A DNA stretch of 16,691 bases from JBHHZJ01 sp046758005 (GTDB taxonomy: Bacteria; Pseudomonadota; Alphaproteobacteria; Kiloniellales; J153), in the NCBI GenBank assembly GCA_046758005.1, contig JBHHZJ010000079.1:1-16691 (forward strand), read 5' to 3'. Within the stretch, counting starts at the first letter, position 1. Every line of letters begins with the position of its first letter. Of the stretch, positions 7,190-14,254 are shown in pieces. A program made the position numbers and the translations under genes. The notes beneath the pieces were generated by a model. That model was given only the letters and a program-made list of their open reading frames with translations. It had not been told where the DNA came from and did not search any database.

Positions 7190-8029
7190 ATGTCCGAAAA
7201 CCAGGGGATCATGGCGGGCAAACGCGGCGTGATCATGGGCGTGGCCAATGACCGCTCGATCGCGTGGGGCATCGCCTCCAAGGCGCACGACCACGGCGCC
7301 GAACTCGCCTTCACCTATCAGGGCGAGGCCCTGGGGAGGCGCGTGCACCCGCTCGCCGACTCGGTCGGTTCGGACATCGTCCTGCCCTGCGACGTGGCCG
7401 AGGACGCCAGCATCGACACCGCCTTCCGCACGATCGACGAGCGCTGGGGCGGCTTCGACTTCGTCGTGCACGCCATCGCCTACGCCGACAAGGAGGAGCT
7501 CAAGGGAAAGTACGTCGACACCTCGCGCGGCAACTTCGTGCGCTCGCTCGACATCTCCTGCTACTCCTTCACCGCGGTCGCGCAGCGCGCCGTGCCGCTC
7601 ATGAGGAACGGGGGCAGCCTGCTCACCCTCACCTACTACGGCGCCGAGCGGGTCATGCCGCACTACAACGTCATGGGCGTGGCCAAGGCCGCCCTCGAGG
7701 CGAGCGTGCGCTACCTGGCCGCCGATCTCGGCGAGTACGGCATCCGGGTCAACGCCATCTCGGCCGGGCCGATCAAGACGCTCGCCGCCTCGGGAATCGG
7801 CGACTTCCGTTACATCCTGAAGTGGAACGAGTACAACTCGCCCCTGCACCGCAACGTGACCATAGAGCAGGTCGGCGGCGCGGCGCTGTACCTTCTGTCC
7901 GACCTGTCGAGCGGCGTCACGGGCGAGGTCCATCACGTGGACGCCGGCTACCACGTGGTCGGCATGATGGCGACCGAGACCGCACCGCAACTGGCGGAGC
8001 TGCTCCGGGGCTTCACGCCCCAGTCCTGA
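7190..8029 (+). CDS. fabI: Enoyl-[acyl-carrier-protein] reductase (NADH)
   Basis: FabI catalyses the last reduction of each fatty-acid elongation cycle, converting trans-2-enoyl-ACP to acyl-ACP in the cytosol, and is the triclosan/isoniazid-class target. The 279-aa protein has the divergent SDR cofactor loop (GVANDRSIAWGIA, residues 17-29) and the FabI catalytic pair Tyr149 and Tyr159 in TYYGAERVMPHYNVMGVAK, with Lys166 completing Tyr-x6-Lys. The NAISAGPIKTLAASGI substrate-loop segment is also clear. The start at 7190 gives a short lead (MSENQGI) common in alphaproteobacterial FabI; an ATG at 7211 with AGGGG just upstream is a real alternative and would shorten the protein by seven residues. 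aroC follows 32 bp downstream on the same strand, so the two are probably co-transcribed. Confidence 0.97.
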   Translation: MSENQGIMAGKRGVIMGVANDRSIAWGIASKAHDHGAELAFTYQGEALGRRVHPLADSVGSDIVLPCDVAEDASIDTAFRTIDERWGGFDFVVHAIAYADKEELKGKYVDTSRGNFVRSLDISCYSFTAVAQRAVPLMRNGGSLLTLTYYGAERVMPHYNVMGVAKAALEASVRYLAADLGEYGIRVNAISAGPIKTLAASGIGDFRYILKWNEYNSPLHRNVTIEQVGGAALYLLSDLSSGVTGEVHHVDAGYHVVGMMATETAPQLAELLRGFTPQS

Positions 8030-8061
8030 GGCCGTGGCCGCAGGGCCCGGGACCGCGATAG

Positions 8062-9144
8062 ATGGCCGGCAACTCCTTCGGACACGCTTTTCGCTACACC
8101 ACCTGGGGCGAAAGCCACGGGCCGGCGATCGGCTGCGTGGTCGACGGCGTGCCGCCGCGCATCCCGCTCGAGGCATCGGACATCCAGGTCTGGCTCGACC
8201 GGCGCAGGCCCGGACAGTCGCGCTTCACCACCCAGCGAAAGGAGCCGGACAAGGTGCGCATCCTCTCCGGCGTCTTCGAGGGCGTGACGACGGGCGCGCC
8301 GGTTGCGCTCGCGGTCGAGAACAAGGACGTGCGCCCCAAGGATTACAGCGCCATCAAGGACAAGTTCCGGCCCGGCCACGCCGACTACACCTACTGGATC
8401 AAGTACGGCGTGCGCGATTACCGCGGCGGCGGGCGCTCCAGCGCGCGCGAGACCGCCATGCGCGTGGCCGCCGGGGCGATCGCGCGCAAGGTTCTGGACC
8501 ACGTGCTCGACGCGCCGGTGGTGATCCGCGGGGCCCTGATCCAGGTCGGGCCGCACCGCATCGACCGGGCGCGCTGGGCCTGGGACGAGGTGGAAAGGAA
8601 TCCCTTTTGGTGCCCCGACCCGGTCGCGGCCAAGGAGTGGGAGGGCTTCCTGGACGGCGTGCGCAAGGCCGGCTCGTCGGCGGGCGCGGTGATCGAGGTG
8701 GTGGCGCGCGGCGTGCCCGCGGGCCTGGGCGAGCCGGTCTACGACAAGCTGGACGCGGATCTCGCCAAGGCGATGATGAGCATCAACGCGGTCAAGGCCG
8801 TGGAAGTCGGCGCCGGCCTCGAGGCCGCGGCGCTCTCGGGCGAGGAGAACGCCGACGAGATGCGCATGGAGGGCGGCCGGGTGCGCTTCCTGTCCAACAA
8901 GGCCGGCGGGGTCCTGGGCGGTATCTCCACGGGACAGGACGTGGTCGTGCGCTTCGCGGTCAAGCCGACAAGCTCGATCCTGATCCCGCGCAGGACCGTG
9001 GACCGCTTCGGCAACGACACCGAGATCGTCACCAAGGGCCGCCACGACCCCTGTGTCGGCATCCGCGCCGTGCCGGTGGGCGAAGCGATGATGGCCGTCG
9101 TGCTCGCCGACCACCTGCTGCGCCACCGCGGTCAGTGCAGCTGA
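8062..9144 (+). CDS. aroC: Chorismate synthase
   Basis: AroC converts EPSP to chorismate, the final step of the shikimate pathway, using reduced FMN that is not consumed. The 360-aa length is standard for the bacterial enzyme. All three family signatures are present: WGESHGPAIGCVVDGVPP near the N-terminus (GESHG at 16-20), DYRGGGRSSARET around residues 118-130, and the C-terminal RHDPCVGIRAVPVGEA. The FMN/EPSP-contacting GGISTGQDVVVRFAVKPTSS segment is also intact. The start ATG gives the canonical MAGNSFGHAFRYTTWGESHG. It is the second gene of a likely fabI-aroC operon. A 144-bp gap separates it from the next gene. Confidence 0.98.
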   Translation: MAGNSFGHAFRYTTWGESHGPAIGCVVDGVPPRIPLEASDIQVWLDRRRPGQSRFTTQRKEPDKVRILSGVFEGVTTGAPVALAVENKDVRPKDYSAIKDKFRPGHADYTYWIKYGVRDYRGGGRSSARETAMRVAAGAIARKVLDHVLDAPVVIRGALIQVGPHRIDRARWAWDEVERNPFWCPDPVAAKEWEGFLDGVRKAGSSAGAVIEVVARGVPAGLGEPVYDKLDADLAKAMMSINAVKAVEVGAGLEAAALSGEENADEMRMEGGRVRFLSNKAGGVLGGISTGQDVVVRFAVKPTSSILIPRRTVDRFGNDTEIVTKGRHDPCVGIRAVPVGEAMMAVVLADHLLRHRGQCS

Positions 9145-9187
9145 GCGCGGGTTCTTCCTTACTCCGCTGCCGCCTGCCTCAAGCGAT

Positions 9188-9207
9188 TCGCGATCACGAA
9201 ATCGCGA
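9188..9207. repeat. Inverted repeat between aroC and the TetR gene
   Basis: Perfect 7-bp arms, TCGCGAT and ATCGCGA, flank a 6-bp spacer (CACGAA). It lies just upstream of the candidate -35 box of the TetR gene. It may be a regulator site or a weak hairpin; there is no T-run to support termination of the aroC transcript. Confidence 0.4.
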
Positions 9208-9213
9208 GTGCCC

Positions 9214-9241
9214 TTGATTCTGGACTGAACGGTCCTAAATC
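9214..9241 (+). promoter_or_regulatory. Candidate promoter and autoregulatory operator of the TetR gene
   Basis: TTGATT at 9214-9219 and TAAATC at 9236-9241, 16 bp apart, form a weak sigma70-like promoter. A 14-bp dyad, GGAC-TGAACG-GTCC (9222-9235), fills the spacer between them. A TetR dimer bound there would block RNA polymerase, which is the normal autoregulation mode of the family. The match of operator to this protein is inferred from position only. Confidence 0.45.
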
Positions 9242-9288
9242 TCGATTACGACTTCGCAACGGACGCGCAGAGCGATCGGCATCGAGCG

Positions 9289-9870
9289 ATGGGACGGCCA
9301 CGGGAATTCGACGAGAACGAGGCGCTGGAGCGGGCCATGGAGGTGTTCTGGGCCAAGGGCTACGAGGCCGCGTCGCTCCAGGACCTGACCGAGGCCATGG
9401 GGCTCAGCAGAAGCAGCTTCTACGAAACCTTCGGCAGCAAGCACGCGCTGTTCCTCGCCGCCATCGAGCGCTACGGCGACATCATCGCCAGGCGCTTGGA
9501 GGCGGACCTGGCCGGCTGCCGGCCGGCGCGGGAGGCCATCGCGCGCGTGTTCGAAATCGCCGTCGAGACGGCGGTGGATGAGGGCGATTTGCGCGGCTGC
9601 TTCCTCGGCAACTGCGCCGTGGAGGTCTCGCCGAACGATCCGGCCGCCGCCGCGCAGGTGCGCGCCGGGTTGGCACGGATCGAGGACAAGTTCTACCAGG
9701 CCGTGCGCCGCGGCCAGAACGCCGGGGAGATCCCGACCGAGCGCGACGCGCGCGCCCTGGCGCGCTACCTGGTCGGCAGCCTCAACGGCCTGCGGGTCAC
9801 GGCCAAGGCGAACCCCGACGCGGCGGCGCTCAGGGACATCGTTCGGATCGTCCTGGCCGCACTGGACTGA
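9289..9870 (+). CDS. TetR/AcrR-family transcriptional regulator (193 aa)
   Basis: The N-terminal DNA-binding domain is typical: GRPREFDENEALERAMEVFW forms helix 1, and the helix-turn-helix spans residues 28-53 (ASLQDLTEAMGLSRSSFYETFGS), with the YETFGSK pattern that marks the family. The remaining 140 residues form the all-helical ligand-binding and dimerisation domain; it contains GCFLGNCAVE, a stretch seen in many TetR proteins of the AefR-like subgroup. Two cysteines in that stretch could make it sensitive to electrophiles, but that is speculation. The start ATG gives the canonical MGRPREFD opening. It heads a plus-strand cluster with a thiol-active AhpD-like protein and a glutathione transferase, which are natural targets, and a candidate operator lies in its own promoter. 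Confidence 0.93.
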   Translation: MGRPREFDENEALERAMEVFWAKGYEAASLQDLTEAMGLSRSSFYETFGSKHALFLAAIERYGDIIARRLEADLAGCRPAREAIARVFEIAVETAVDEGDLRGCFLGNCAVEVSPNDPAAAAQVRAGLARIEDKFYQAVRRGQNAGEIPTERDARALARYLVGSLNGLRVTAKANPDAAALRDIVRIVLAALD

Positions 9871-9884
9871 ATGGACCTGCCGCC

Positions 9885-10046
9885 ATGCCCGAGATCAGCC
9901 CCGACGCCGTGACCGACTACCACGCCCACGTCTACTACGACGCCGCGACCAAGGACGCGGCGGCGCGGCTCCGGGCCGCGGGCCGTCAAACGGGCCACGC
10001 GATCGCGCAGGCCGAAGACAAGCCATCACCCGACATCTCAAGATAA
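9885..10046 (+). pseudogene. Probable remnant of a DOPA 4,5-dioxygenase-family gene (53 codons)
   Basis: An open frame starts 14 bp after the TetR stop. Its first 33 residues (MPEISPDAVTDYHAHVYYDA, then ATKDAAARLRAAG) resemble the N-terminus of the DOPA 4,5-dioxygenase-like family, whose members start near a YHAHVYF segment with metal-binding histidines (here His13 and His15). The family is about 110-120 residues long. Here the similarity stops after residue 33 and about 20 unrelated residues lead to TAA. The core with the second histidine motif (GRxHxxPVGPHP) is missing, so no enzyme can be made. The most likely story is an internal deletion that removed the rest of the gene. A short functional leader peptide is less likely. 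Its stop codon overlaps the ribosome site of the next gene. Confidence 0.5.
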
Positions 10047-10058
10047 GGAGCAAGGAAC

Positions 10059-10619
10059 ATGAGCATCTTCTCGATCCACACCGCCGAGACCGCGCCCGAG
10101 AAGTCGCGCGCCACACTGGAGACCGGAAAGAAGAGGTACGGCTTCGTGCCCAACCTGTGGGGCGCGCTGGCCGAGGCGCCGGCCGCGCTGGAAGGCTACG
10201 TCGCGCTGGCCGGGTTCTTCGAGAAGGCCTCACTTTCGCGGGCCGAGCGGCAGGTGGTGCTGCTCGCGGCCAGCGCCGCGAACAAGTGCACGTACTGCGT
10301 CGCCGCGCATTCGACGATCGCCGGCATGCAGGACGTGCCGGAGGAGGTCATCGCCGCGCTGCGCGACGGAACGCCGATCGCCGACCCGCGCCTGCAAGCC
10401 CTGCGCAGGTTCGCGGAAACGCTGGTGGAGAAGCGCGGCTGGGCCTCCGAGGAGGACGTCCAGGCGTTCCTGTCGGCCGGTTTCACCCGGCAGCAGGTGT
10501 TCGAGGTGATCCTCGGCCTGACCTACAAGACGCTGTCGAACTACACCAACCACCTCGTCGGCACGCCGCTCGACGAGGCCTTCGCGGCGCGGGCCTGGAA
10601 CGTCCGCAAGGCCGGCTGA
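10059..10619 (+). CDS. Carboxymuconolactone decarboxylase / AhpD-like family protein (186 aa)
   Basis: All-helical CMD-fold protein with the redox-type motif KCTYCVAAH: Cys77, Cys80 and His84 match the CxxCxxxH site of AhpD-like proteins. Those use the cysteine pair to reduce peroxides or to support alkylhydroperoxide reductase. The longer N-terminal region (GFVPNLWGALAEAPAALEGYVAL) and the C-terminal half (FTRQQVFEVILGLTYKTLSNYTNH) match the two-repeat peroxidase-related subfamily rather than true gamma-carboxymuconolactone decarboxylase, which lacks the cysteines. The start has an excellent ribosome site (AAGGAG, spacing 8). It sits between a TetR regulator and a glutathione transferase, consistent with oxidant or electrophile defence. 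Substrate unknown. Confidence 0.9.
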   Translation: MSIFSIHTAETAPEKSRATLETGKKRYGFVPNLWGALAEAPAALEGYVALAGFFEKASLSRAERQVVLLAASAANKCTYCVAAHSTIAGMQDVPEEVIAALRDGTPIADPRLQALRRFAETLVEKRGWASEEDVQAFLSAGFTRQQVFEVILGLTYKTLSNYTNHLVGTPLDEAFAARAWNVRKAG

Positions 10620-10640
10620 CCCGCGGCACGCAACGCTCGG

Positions 10641-10670
10641 CCCGGCCGCGCCCTCCCCTGCGCGGCCGGG
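10641..10670 (+). repeat. Strong intercistronic hairpin between the CMD and GST genes
   Basis: Perfect 10-bp GC-only arms (CCCGGCCGCG / CGCGGCCGGG) flank a 10-base loop. No T-run follows, so it is not a standard terminator. It lies 22 bp after one stop codon and 24 bp before the next start codon; it may tune the ratio of the two gene products by partial termination or by RNA stability. Confidence 0.6.
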
Positions 10671-10693
10671 TCGGCCGGCACGGAGAACGACCC

Positions 10694-11392
10694 ATGATCG
10701 ACCTCCACTTCTGGACCACGCCGAACGGCTACAAGCCGCTCCTGCTCCTCGAGGACACCGGGCTGCCCTACACCATCGTCCCGGTCAACATCGGCAAGGG
10801 GGAGCAGTTCGACCCGGCGTTCCTCGAAATTTCGCCGAACAACCGCATCCCGGCGATCGTGGACCACGCGCCGGCCGAAGGCGGCGCGCCGATTTCGATC
10901 TTCGAGTCCGGGGCCATTCTGGTCTATCTGGCCGATAAGACGGGCCGCTTCCTGCCCGCGGACCCGGCCGGGCGCGCCGAGACCCTGCAATGGCTGTTCT
11001 GGCAGATGGGCGGCCTGGGGCCGATGGCCGGGCAGAACCATCACTTCGCCGGCTACGCGCCCGAGCGGATCCCCTACGCCATCGAGCGCTACGTCAAGGA
11101 GACCGCGCGGCTCTACGGCGTGCTGAACAAGCGCCTCGCGGAGCGCGAATTCATCGCCGGCGCGTACTCCATCGCCGACATGGCGAGCTACCCCTGGATC
11201 GTGCCGCACAAGCGCCAGCAACAGGACCTCGACCACTTCCCGCATCTGAAGCGGTGGTTCCACGCGGTGGCCGCGCGCCCGGCGACGATCCGGGCCTACG
11301 AGAAAGGCCGGGCGATCAACACCGCGCCCGTGGTGACGGAGGAATCGCGGAAGTTCCTCTTCGCTCAGGGCGCGCAGCAGGCGGTGGCCTGA
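10694..11392 (+). CDS. Glutathione S-transferase family protein, Nu/YfcG-like
   Basis: A 232-aa protein with an N-terminal thioredoxin-fold domain (residues 1-85) and a helical C-terminal domain. The opening FWTTPNGYKPLLLLEDTGLPY carries the TPNG motif of Nu-class enzymes such as E. coli YfcG, which act as glutathione-dependent disulfide-bond reductases rather than classical conjugating transferases. The glutathione gamma-Glu contact ESGAILVYLA (Glu71-Ser72), the cis-Pro strand NRIPAIVD and the C-terminal FIAGAYSIADMASYPWI block are all intact. The long frame is open upstream, but GGAG 8 bases before the ATG at 10694 and the family-typical N-terminus fix the start. It is the last gene of the TetR-led cluster and acts in the cytosol, probably in thiol homeostasis or detoxification. 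Confidence 0.93.
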   Translation: MIDLHFWTTPNGYKPLLLLEDTGLPYTIVPVNIGKGEQFDPAFLEISPNNRIPAIVDHAPAEGGAPISIFESGAILVYLADKTGRFLPADPAGRAETLQWLFWQMGGLGPMAGQNHHFAGYAPERIPYAIERYVKETARLYGVLNKRLAEREFIAGAYSIADMASYPWIVPHKRQQQDLDHFPHLKRWFHAVAARPATIRAYEKGRAINTAPVVTEESRKFLFAQGAQQAVA

Positions 11393-11409
11393 ACGGCCCG
11401 ATGTCGCCT

Positions 11410-11427
11410 GTCCGCCTGTTCGCGGAC
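11410..11427 (+). repeat. Small hairpin downstream of the GST gene
   Basis: Six-bp arms GTCCGC / GCGGAC around a six-base loop, 18 bp after the GST stop codon. It lacks a T-run. It may take part in ending the upstream transcript, but evidence is thin. Confidence 0.35.
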
Positions 11428-11477
11428 GGTCCCGCTCTGACGGCTTCGCATCCTGGCCTCATGGGCCGCTTCCGGGC

Positions 11478-11506
11478 TCGACATCGCGGCCGAACCCGCC
11501 TATCAG
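11478..11506 (+). promoter_or_regulatory. Candidate promoter immediately before sppA
   Basis: TCGACA (five of six -35 bases) and TATCAG (four of six -10 bases) are 17 bp apart. The -10 box ends only 6 bp before the sppA ATG, so a transcript from it would have almost no leader. AGAGGG follows but is only 2 bases from the ATG. Confidence 0.4.
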
Positions 11507-11512
11507 AGGGCC

Positions 11513-13336
11513 ATGCGGGTCGTCCTGTTCCTGCTCAAGTGTCTGGTCGGCCTCTTCGCCGCCATCGGCTTCGTCCTGATCGCCGGCGTCGCGGCGCTTG
11601 CCGTCCTGTGGGACCGGATCGAGCCCTTGCGCGCGACGCTGGAACCCGTGCCCGAGGCGGTCGTGCTCACCCTCGACCTCACGACCGGCATGATCGAGGT
11701 GCGCCCGGACAACCCGCTGGCGCGCGCCTCGCTGGGCCGCGTCCCGGTGCTGCGCGAGACCTTGGAGGCGCTGGAGGCCGCGGGCGCCGATCCGCAGGTG
11801 CGCGGCCTGCTGGTGCGGGTCGGGCGCGGGCGCTCGGGCCTCGCCCGGATCCAGGAGCTGCGCGACGCCATCCTCGACTTTCGCGGCGGCGGCAAGGTGG
11901 CGGTCGCCTTCGCCGAAAGCTTCGGGGAAGGCGGCGACGGGACGCTGCACTACTACCTGGCGAGCGCCTTCGACCGCATCTGGCTGCAGCCCTCGGGCGG
12001 GCTGGACGTGACCGGATTCCGCCTGGAAAACCCCTTCGTGCGCGAGGCGCTGAACGAGATCGGCGTCCAGCCGCGCCTGGATCAGCGCGGCGAGTTCAAG
12101 GGCGCGATGAACCTCTTCACCGATTCGGCCCTGCCCGAGGCGCAGCGCCGCAACCTGCAACGCCTGGTCGACTCCTGGCTCGCCCAGGTCGCGCGCGGCG
12201 TCGCCGAGCAGCGCGGCCTCGCCGAGCCGGTGGTGCGCGCCGCGATCGACCGCGCCCCGTACAGCGCCGGCGAGGCGCTCGACCATGGCCTGGTCGACCG
12301 GGTCGGCTATTGGGACGAGGCGAAGGCCGACGCGCTCGCGGCGGCCGGCCTGGACGCCGCCGAGGACGGAGTTCCGTTCCTCCCGCTGGCCGATTACGAC
12401 GCCCGGCGCGAGCGCCCGGAGCCGGAGGGCCCCGCGATCGCGCTCATCCACGGGCTCGGCCCCGTGGTGCTGGACCGGAGCGAGAACGACCCCCTGTTCG
12501 GCACCCTGATCATGGGCGCCGACACCGTGGCGCAGGCGCTGCGCGACGCCATGGACGACCCCGAGGTGCGCGCCGTCGTGTTCCGGGTCGACAGCCCCGG
12601 CGGGTCCTACGTCGCCTCGGACGTGATCTGGCGCGAGATGCGGCGCGCCCGCGACAAGGGCCTGCCCGTCGTCGTCACCATGGGCGACGTGGCGGCCTCC
12701 GGCGGCTATTTCGTGGCCGCCCCGGCGCGCGCCATCGTGGCCCAGCCGGGCACCGTTACGGGCTCGATCGGCGTGGTCGGCGGCAAGATGGTGATGGCCG
12801 GCCTGTGGCAGCGCCTGGGCGTCGCCTGGGACGGCGTGCAGGCGGGCGAGCGGGCCGCCTACTGGAGCGCCAACCACGACTTCTCGCCCGCCGAATGGGC
12901 CAAACTGCAGGACTCGCTCGACCGGATCTACGCCGACTTCACGCGCAAGGTGGCCGAGGGCCGCGACCTGCCCTTGGATAAGGTCCTGGCGGCGGCCGAG
13001 GGCCGGGTGTGGAGCGGCGAGGACGCGCAGGCGCTCGGCCTGGTGGACGCGCTCGGCGGCTACCGCACCGCGTTCGCGCTGGCGCGCAAGGCGGCCGGCG
13101 TCGATCCCGGGCAGCCGGTCCGCATCAAGGTTTTCCCCGAGGAGCGCGATCCCTTCGAGGCCCTGATCGAGGACGCCCTGGCCGGCCAGCTGGGCGGCGC
13201 GGCCGTCCGCTCGCTGGCCCGCGCGCTCGCCCGCGTCAGCCGCGCCCTCGCCCCGGTCGTCGAGGCGGTCGAGGCCCTGAGCGGCGACTCTCGCCGCCTG
13301 TCGTTGAGCGCGCCGCGCGTCAGGCCCGCGAACTAG
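11513..13336 (+). CDS. sppA: Signal peptide peptidase SppA, 67K type
   Basis: A 607-aa membrane-anchored serine protease that degrades cleaved signal peptides on the periplasmic side of the inner membrane; E. coli SppA is 618 aa. One N-terminal membrane segment spans about residues 4-32. Two tandem ClpP/crotonase-like domains follow. The catalytic Lys is Lys196 (RGEFKGAMNLFT) in the first half, and the nucleophile is Ser397 (MGDVAASGGYF) in the second, the split Ser-Lys arrangement of the 67K form. The FRVDSPGGSYVASD and PGTVTGSIGV segments are also canonical. The start at 11513 places the membrane helix at the N-terminus, though the ribosome site is close to the ATG. Its TAG stop codon ends on the first base of the double-hairpin element, and it converges on tlyA. 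Confidence 0.95.
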   Translation: MRVVLFLLKCLVGLFAAIGFVLIAGVAALAVLWDRIEPLRATLEPVPEAVVLTLDLTTGMIEVRPDNPLARASLGRVPVLRETLEALEAAGADPQVRGLLVRVGRGRSGLARIQELRDAILDFRGGGKVAVAFAESFGEGGDGTLHYYLASAFDRIWLQPSGGLDVTGFRLENPFVREALNEIGVQPRLDQRGEFKGAMNLFTDSALPEAQRRNLQRLVDSWLAQVARGVAEQRGLAEPVVRAAIDRAPYSAGEALDHGLVDRVGYWDEAKADALAAAGLDAAEDGVPFLPLADYDARRERPEPEGPAIALIHGLGPVVLDRSENDPLFGTLIMGADTVAQALRDAMDDPEVRAVVFRVDSPGGSYVASDVIWREMRRARDKGLPVVVTMGDVAASGGYFVAAPARAIVAQPGTVTGSIGVVGGKMVMAGLWQRLGVAWDGVQAGERAAYWSANHDFSPAEWAKLQDSLDRIYADFTRKVAEGRDLPLDKVLAAAEGRVWSGEDAQALGLVDALGGYRTAFALARKAAGVDPGQPVRIKVFPEERDPFEALIEDALAGQLGGAAVRSLARALARVSRALAPVVEAVEALSGDSRRLSLSAPRVRPAN

Positions 13337-13391
13337 AGCAGACCCGGGTCGATGAATTGCCCGAAGGCGGTTCATCGACCCGGATCTGCTC
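13336..13391. repeat. Palindromic element, hairpin 1 (between sppA and tlyA)
   Basis: Arms 13336-13356 and 13371-13391 are 21 bp each and match at 20 positions; the only mismatch is C13343. The 14-base centre can extend the stem in RNA by two G-U and three G-C pairs around a CGAA loop. The left arm starts with the last base of the sppA TAG. There is no T-run. Key blocks are GAGCAGA at the outer end and GGGTCGATGAA at the inner end. Confidence 0.85.
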
Positions 13392-13404
13392 CAACTGGAA
13401 TGTA

Positions 13405-13468
13405 TCGAGCGGATTCACGTGATTGATTGGAGCCGCGAAGTGGTTCCAATCAATCACGATCCGCTCGA
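13405..13468. repeat. Palindromic element, hairpin 2 (overlaps the 3' end of tlyA)
   Basis: Left arm 13405-13434 and right arm 13442-13468 pair over 27 bp, broken only by a 3-base bulge in the left arm (around TCA at 13415-13417) and one G-U pair. The loop is seven bases (GCGAAGT). Outer ends read TCGAGCGGAT; the inner block is GTGATTGATTGGA. It lies 13 bases from hairpin 1. Its right arm encodes the last residues and stop codon of tlyA. AT-rich core blocks stand out from the surrounding GC-rich DNA. Confidence 0.85.
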
Positions 13469-14233
13469 GGGGCGCATCTGCGCCGCGATCAGGAACTCCT
13501 TGTTGCCGTCCGCGCCCAGGATCGGGCTTTCGGCGAGCCCGAGGACCCGCCAGCCTTCCCGGGCGGCGAGCCAAGCCTCGATACGCCGGCAGACCTCCTC
13601 GTGCAGGGCCGGATCGCGCACCACGCCGCCCTTGCCGACCCGCCCCTTGCCGACCTCGAACTGCGGCTTGATCAGCGCGATCAGGCGCGCGCCCGGCGCG
13701 GCCAGCGCCATCGGCGCGGGCAGCACCGCCTCCAGGCCGATGAAGCTCGTATCGCACGCGATGAGGTCGATGGGCTCGGGCACCTCGGCCCGGCTCAGAC
13801 GGCGGGCGTTGACCCGCTCGAGCACCACGACGCGCGGGTCGGTGCGCAGCTTCCAGGCGAGCTGCCCGCGGCCCACGTCAACGGCATAGACCCTGGCCGC
13901 GCCGCGGGCCAGCAACACGTCGGTGAAGCCGCCCGTCGAGACCCCCACGTCCAGGCAAACCTGCCCGGTCGGGTCGATGCCGAAGCGATCGAGCGCCCGC
14001 TCGAGCTTGAGCCCGCCGCGGCTGACCCACGGATGGTCGGGGCCGCGCACGGCGAGCGGTGCGTCGGCGGCGATCGTTTGCCCGGGCTTGTCGATGCGCC
14101 TCTCGCCGGAGAAGACGACCCCGGCCAGGATCAGCGCCTGCGCCCGCGCCCGGCTTTCCGCCAACCCGCGCTCGACCAGGAGGCGATCGAGGCGCACTTT
14201 TCTCGGCCTGTCCGCCTGTCCTGTCCTACCCAT
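13454..14233 (-). CDS. tlyA: TlyA-family S4-domain rRNA methyltransferase / hemolysin
   Basis: A 259-aa protein with an N-terminal S4 RNA-binding domain at residues 13-75 (VRLDRLLVERGLAESRARAQALILAG) and an FtsJ/RrmJ-like SAM-dependent methyltransferase domain. The SAM motif is CLDVGVSTGGFTDVLLARGA (93-112), followed by VYAVDVGRGQLAW, DLIACDTSFIGL and ALIKPQFEVGKG. TlyA proteins add 2'-O-methyl groups to 16S and/or 23S rRNA; some were first described as hemolysins. The usual C-terminal GNKEFLI motif is intact, but the final residues (PSSGS) and the TGA come from the palindromic element, so the native tail has been replaced. The ATG at 14233 is the best start; a GTG 12 codons further on is possible. 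The gene is on the minus strand, convergent with sppA. Confidence 0.93.
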   Translation of the reverse strand: MGRTGQADRPRKVRLDRLLVERGLAESRARAQALILAGVVFSGERRIDKPGQTIAADAPLAVRGPDHPWVSRGGLKLERALDRFGIDPTGQVCLDVGVSTGGFTDVLLARGAARVYAVDVGRGQLAWKLRTDPRVVVLERVNARRLSRAEVPEPIDLIACDTSFIGLEAVLPAPMALAAPGARLIALIKPQFEVGKGRVGKGGVVRDPALHEEVCRRIEAWLAAREGWRVLGLAESPILGADGNKEFLIAAQMRPSSGS

Positions 14234-14254
14234 GGACCTGTTATAGTCGAAATC

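Noticed and set aside
5632..7314. Minus-strand 560-codon frame and plus-strand 399-codon frame over the YihY gene
   Set aside because: Arg/Gly/Pro-rich shadows; the 438-aa YihY protein has proper membrane helices and family blocks.
11459..13375. Minus-strand 638-codon frame opposite sppA
   Set aside because: Longer than sppA, but its composition is that of an antisense shadow and sppA is fully supported by its catalytic residues.
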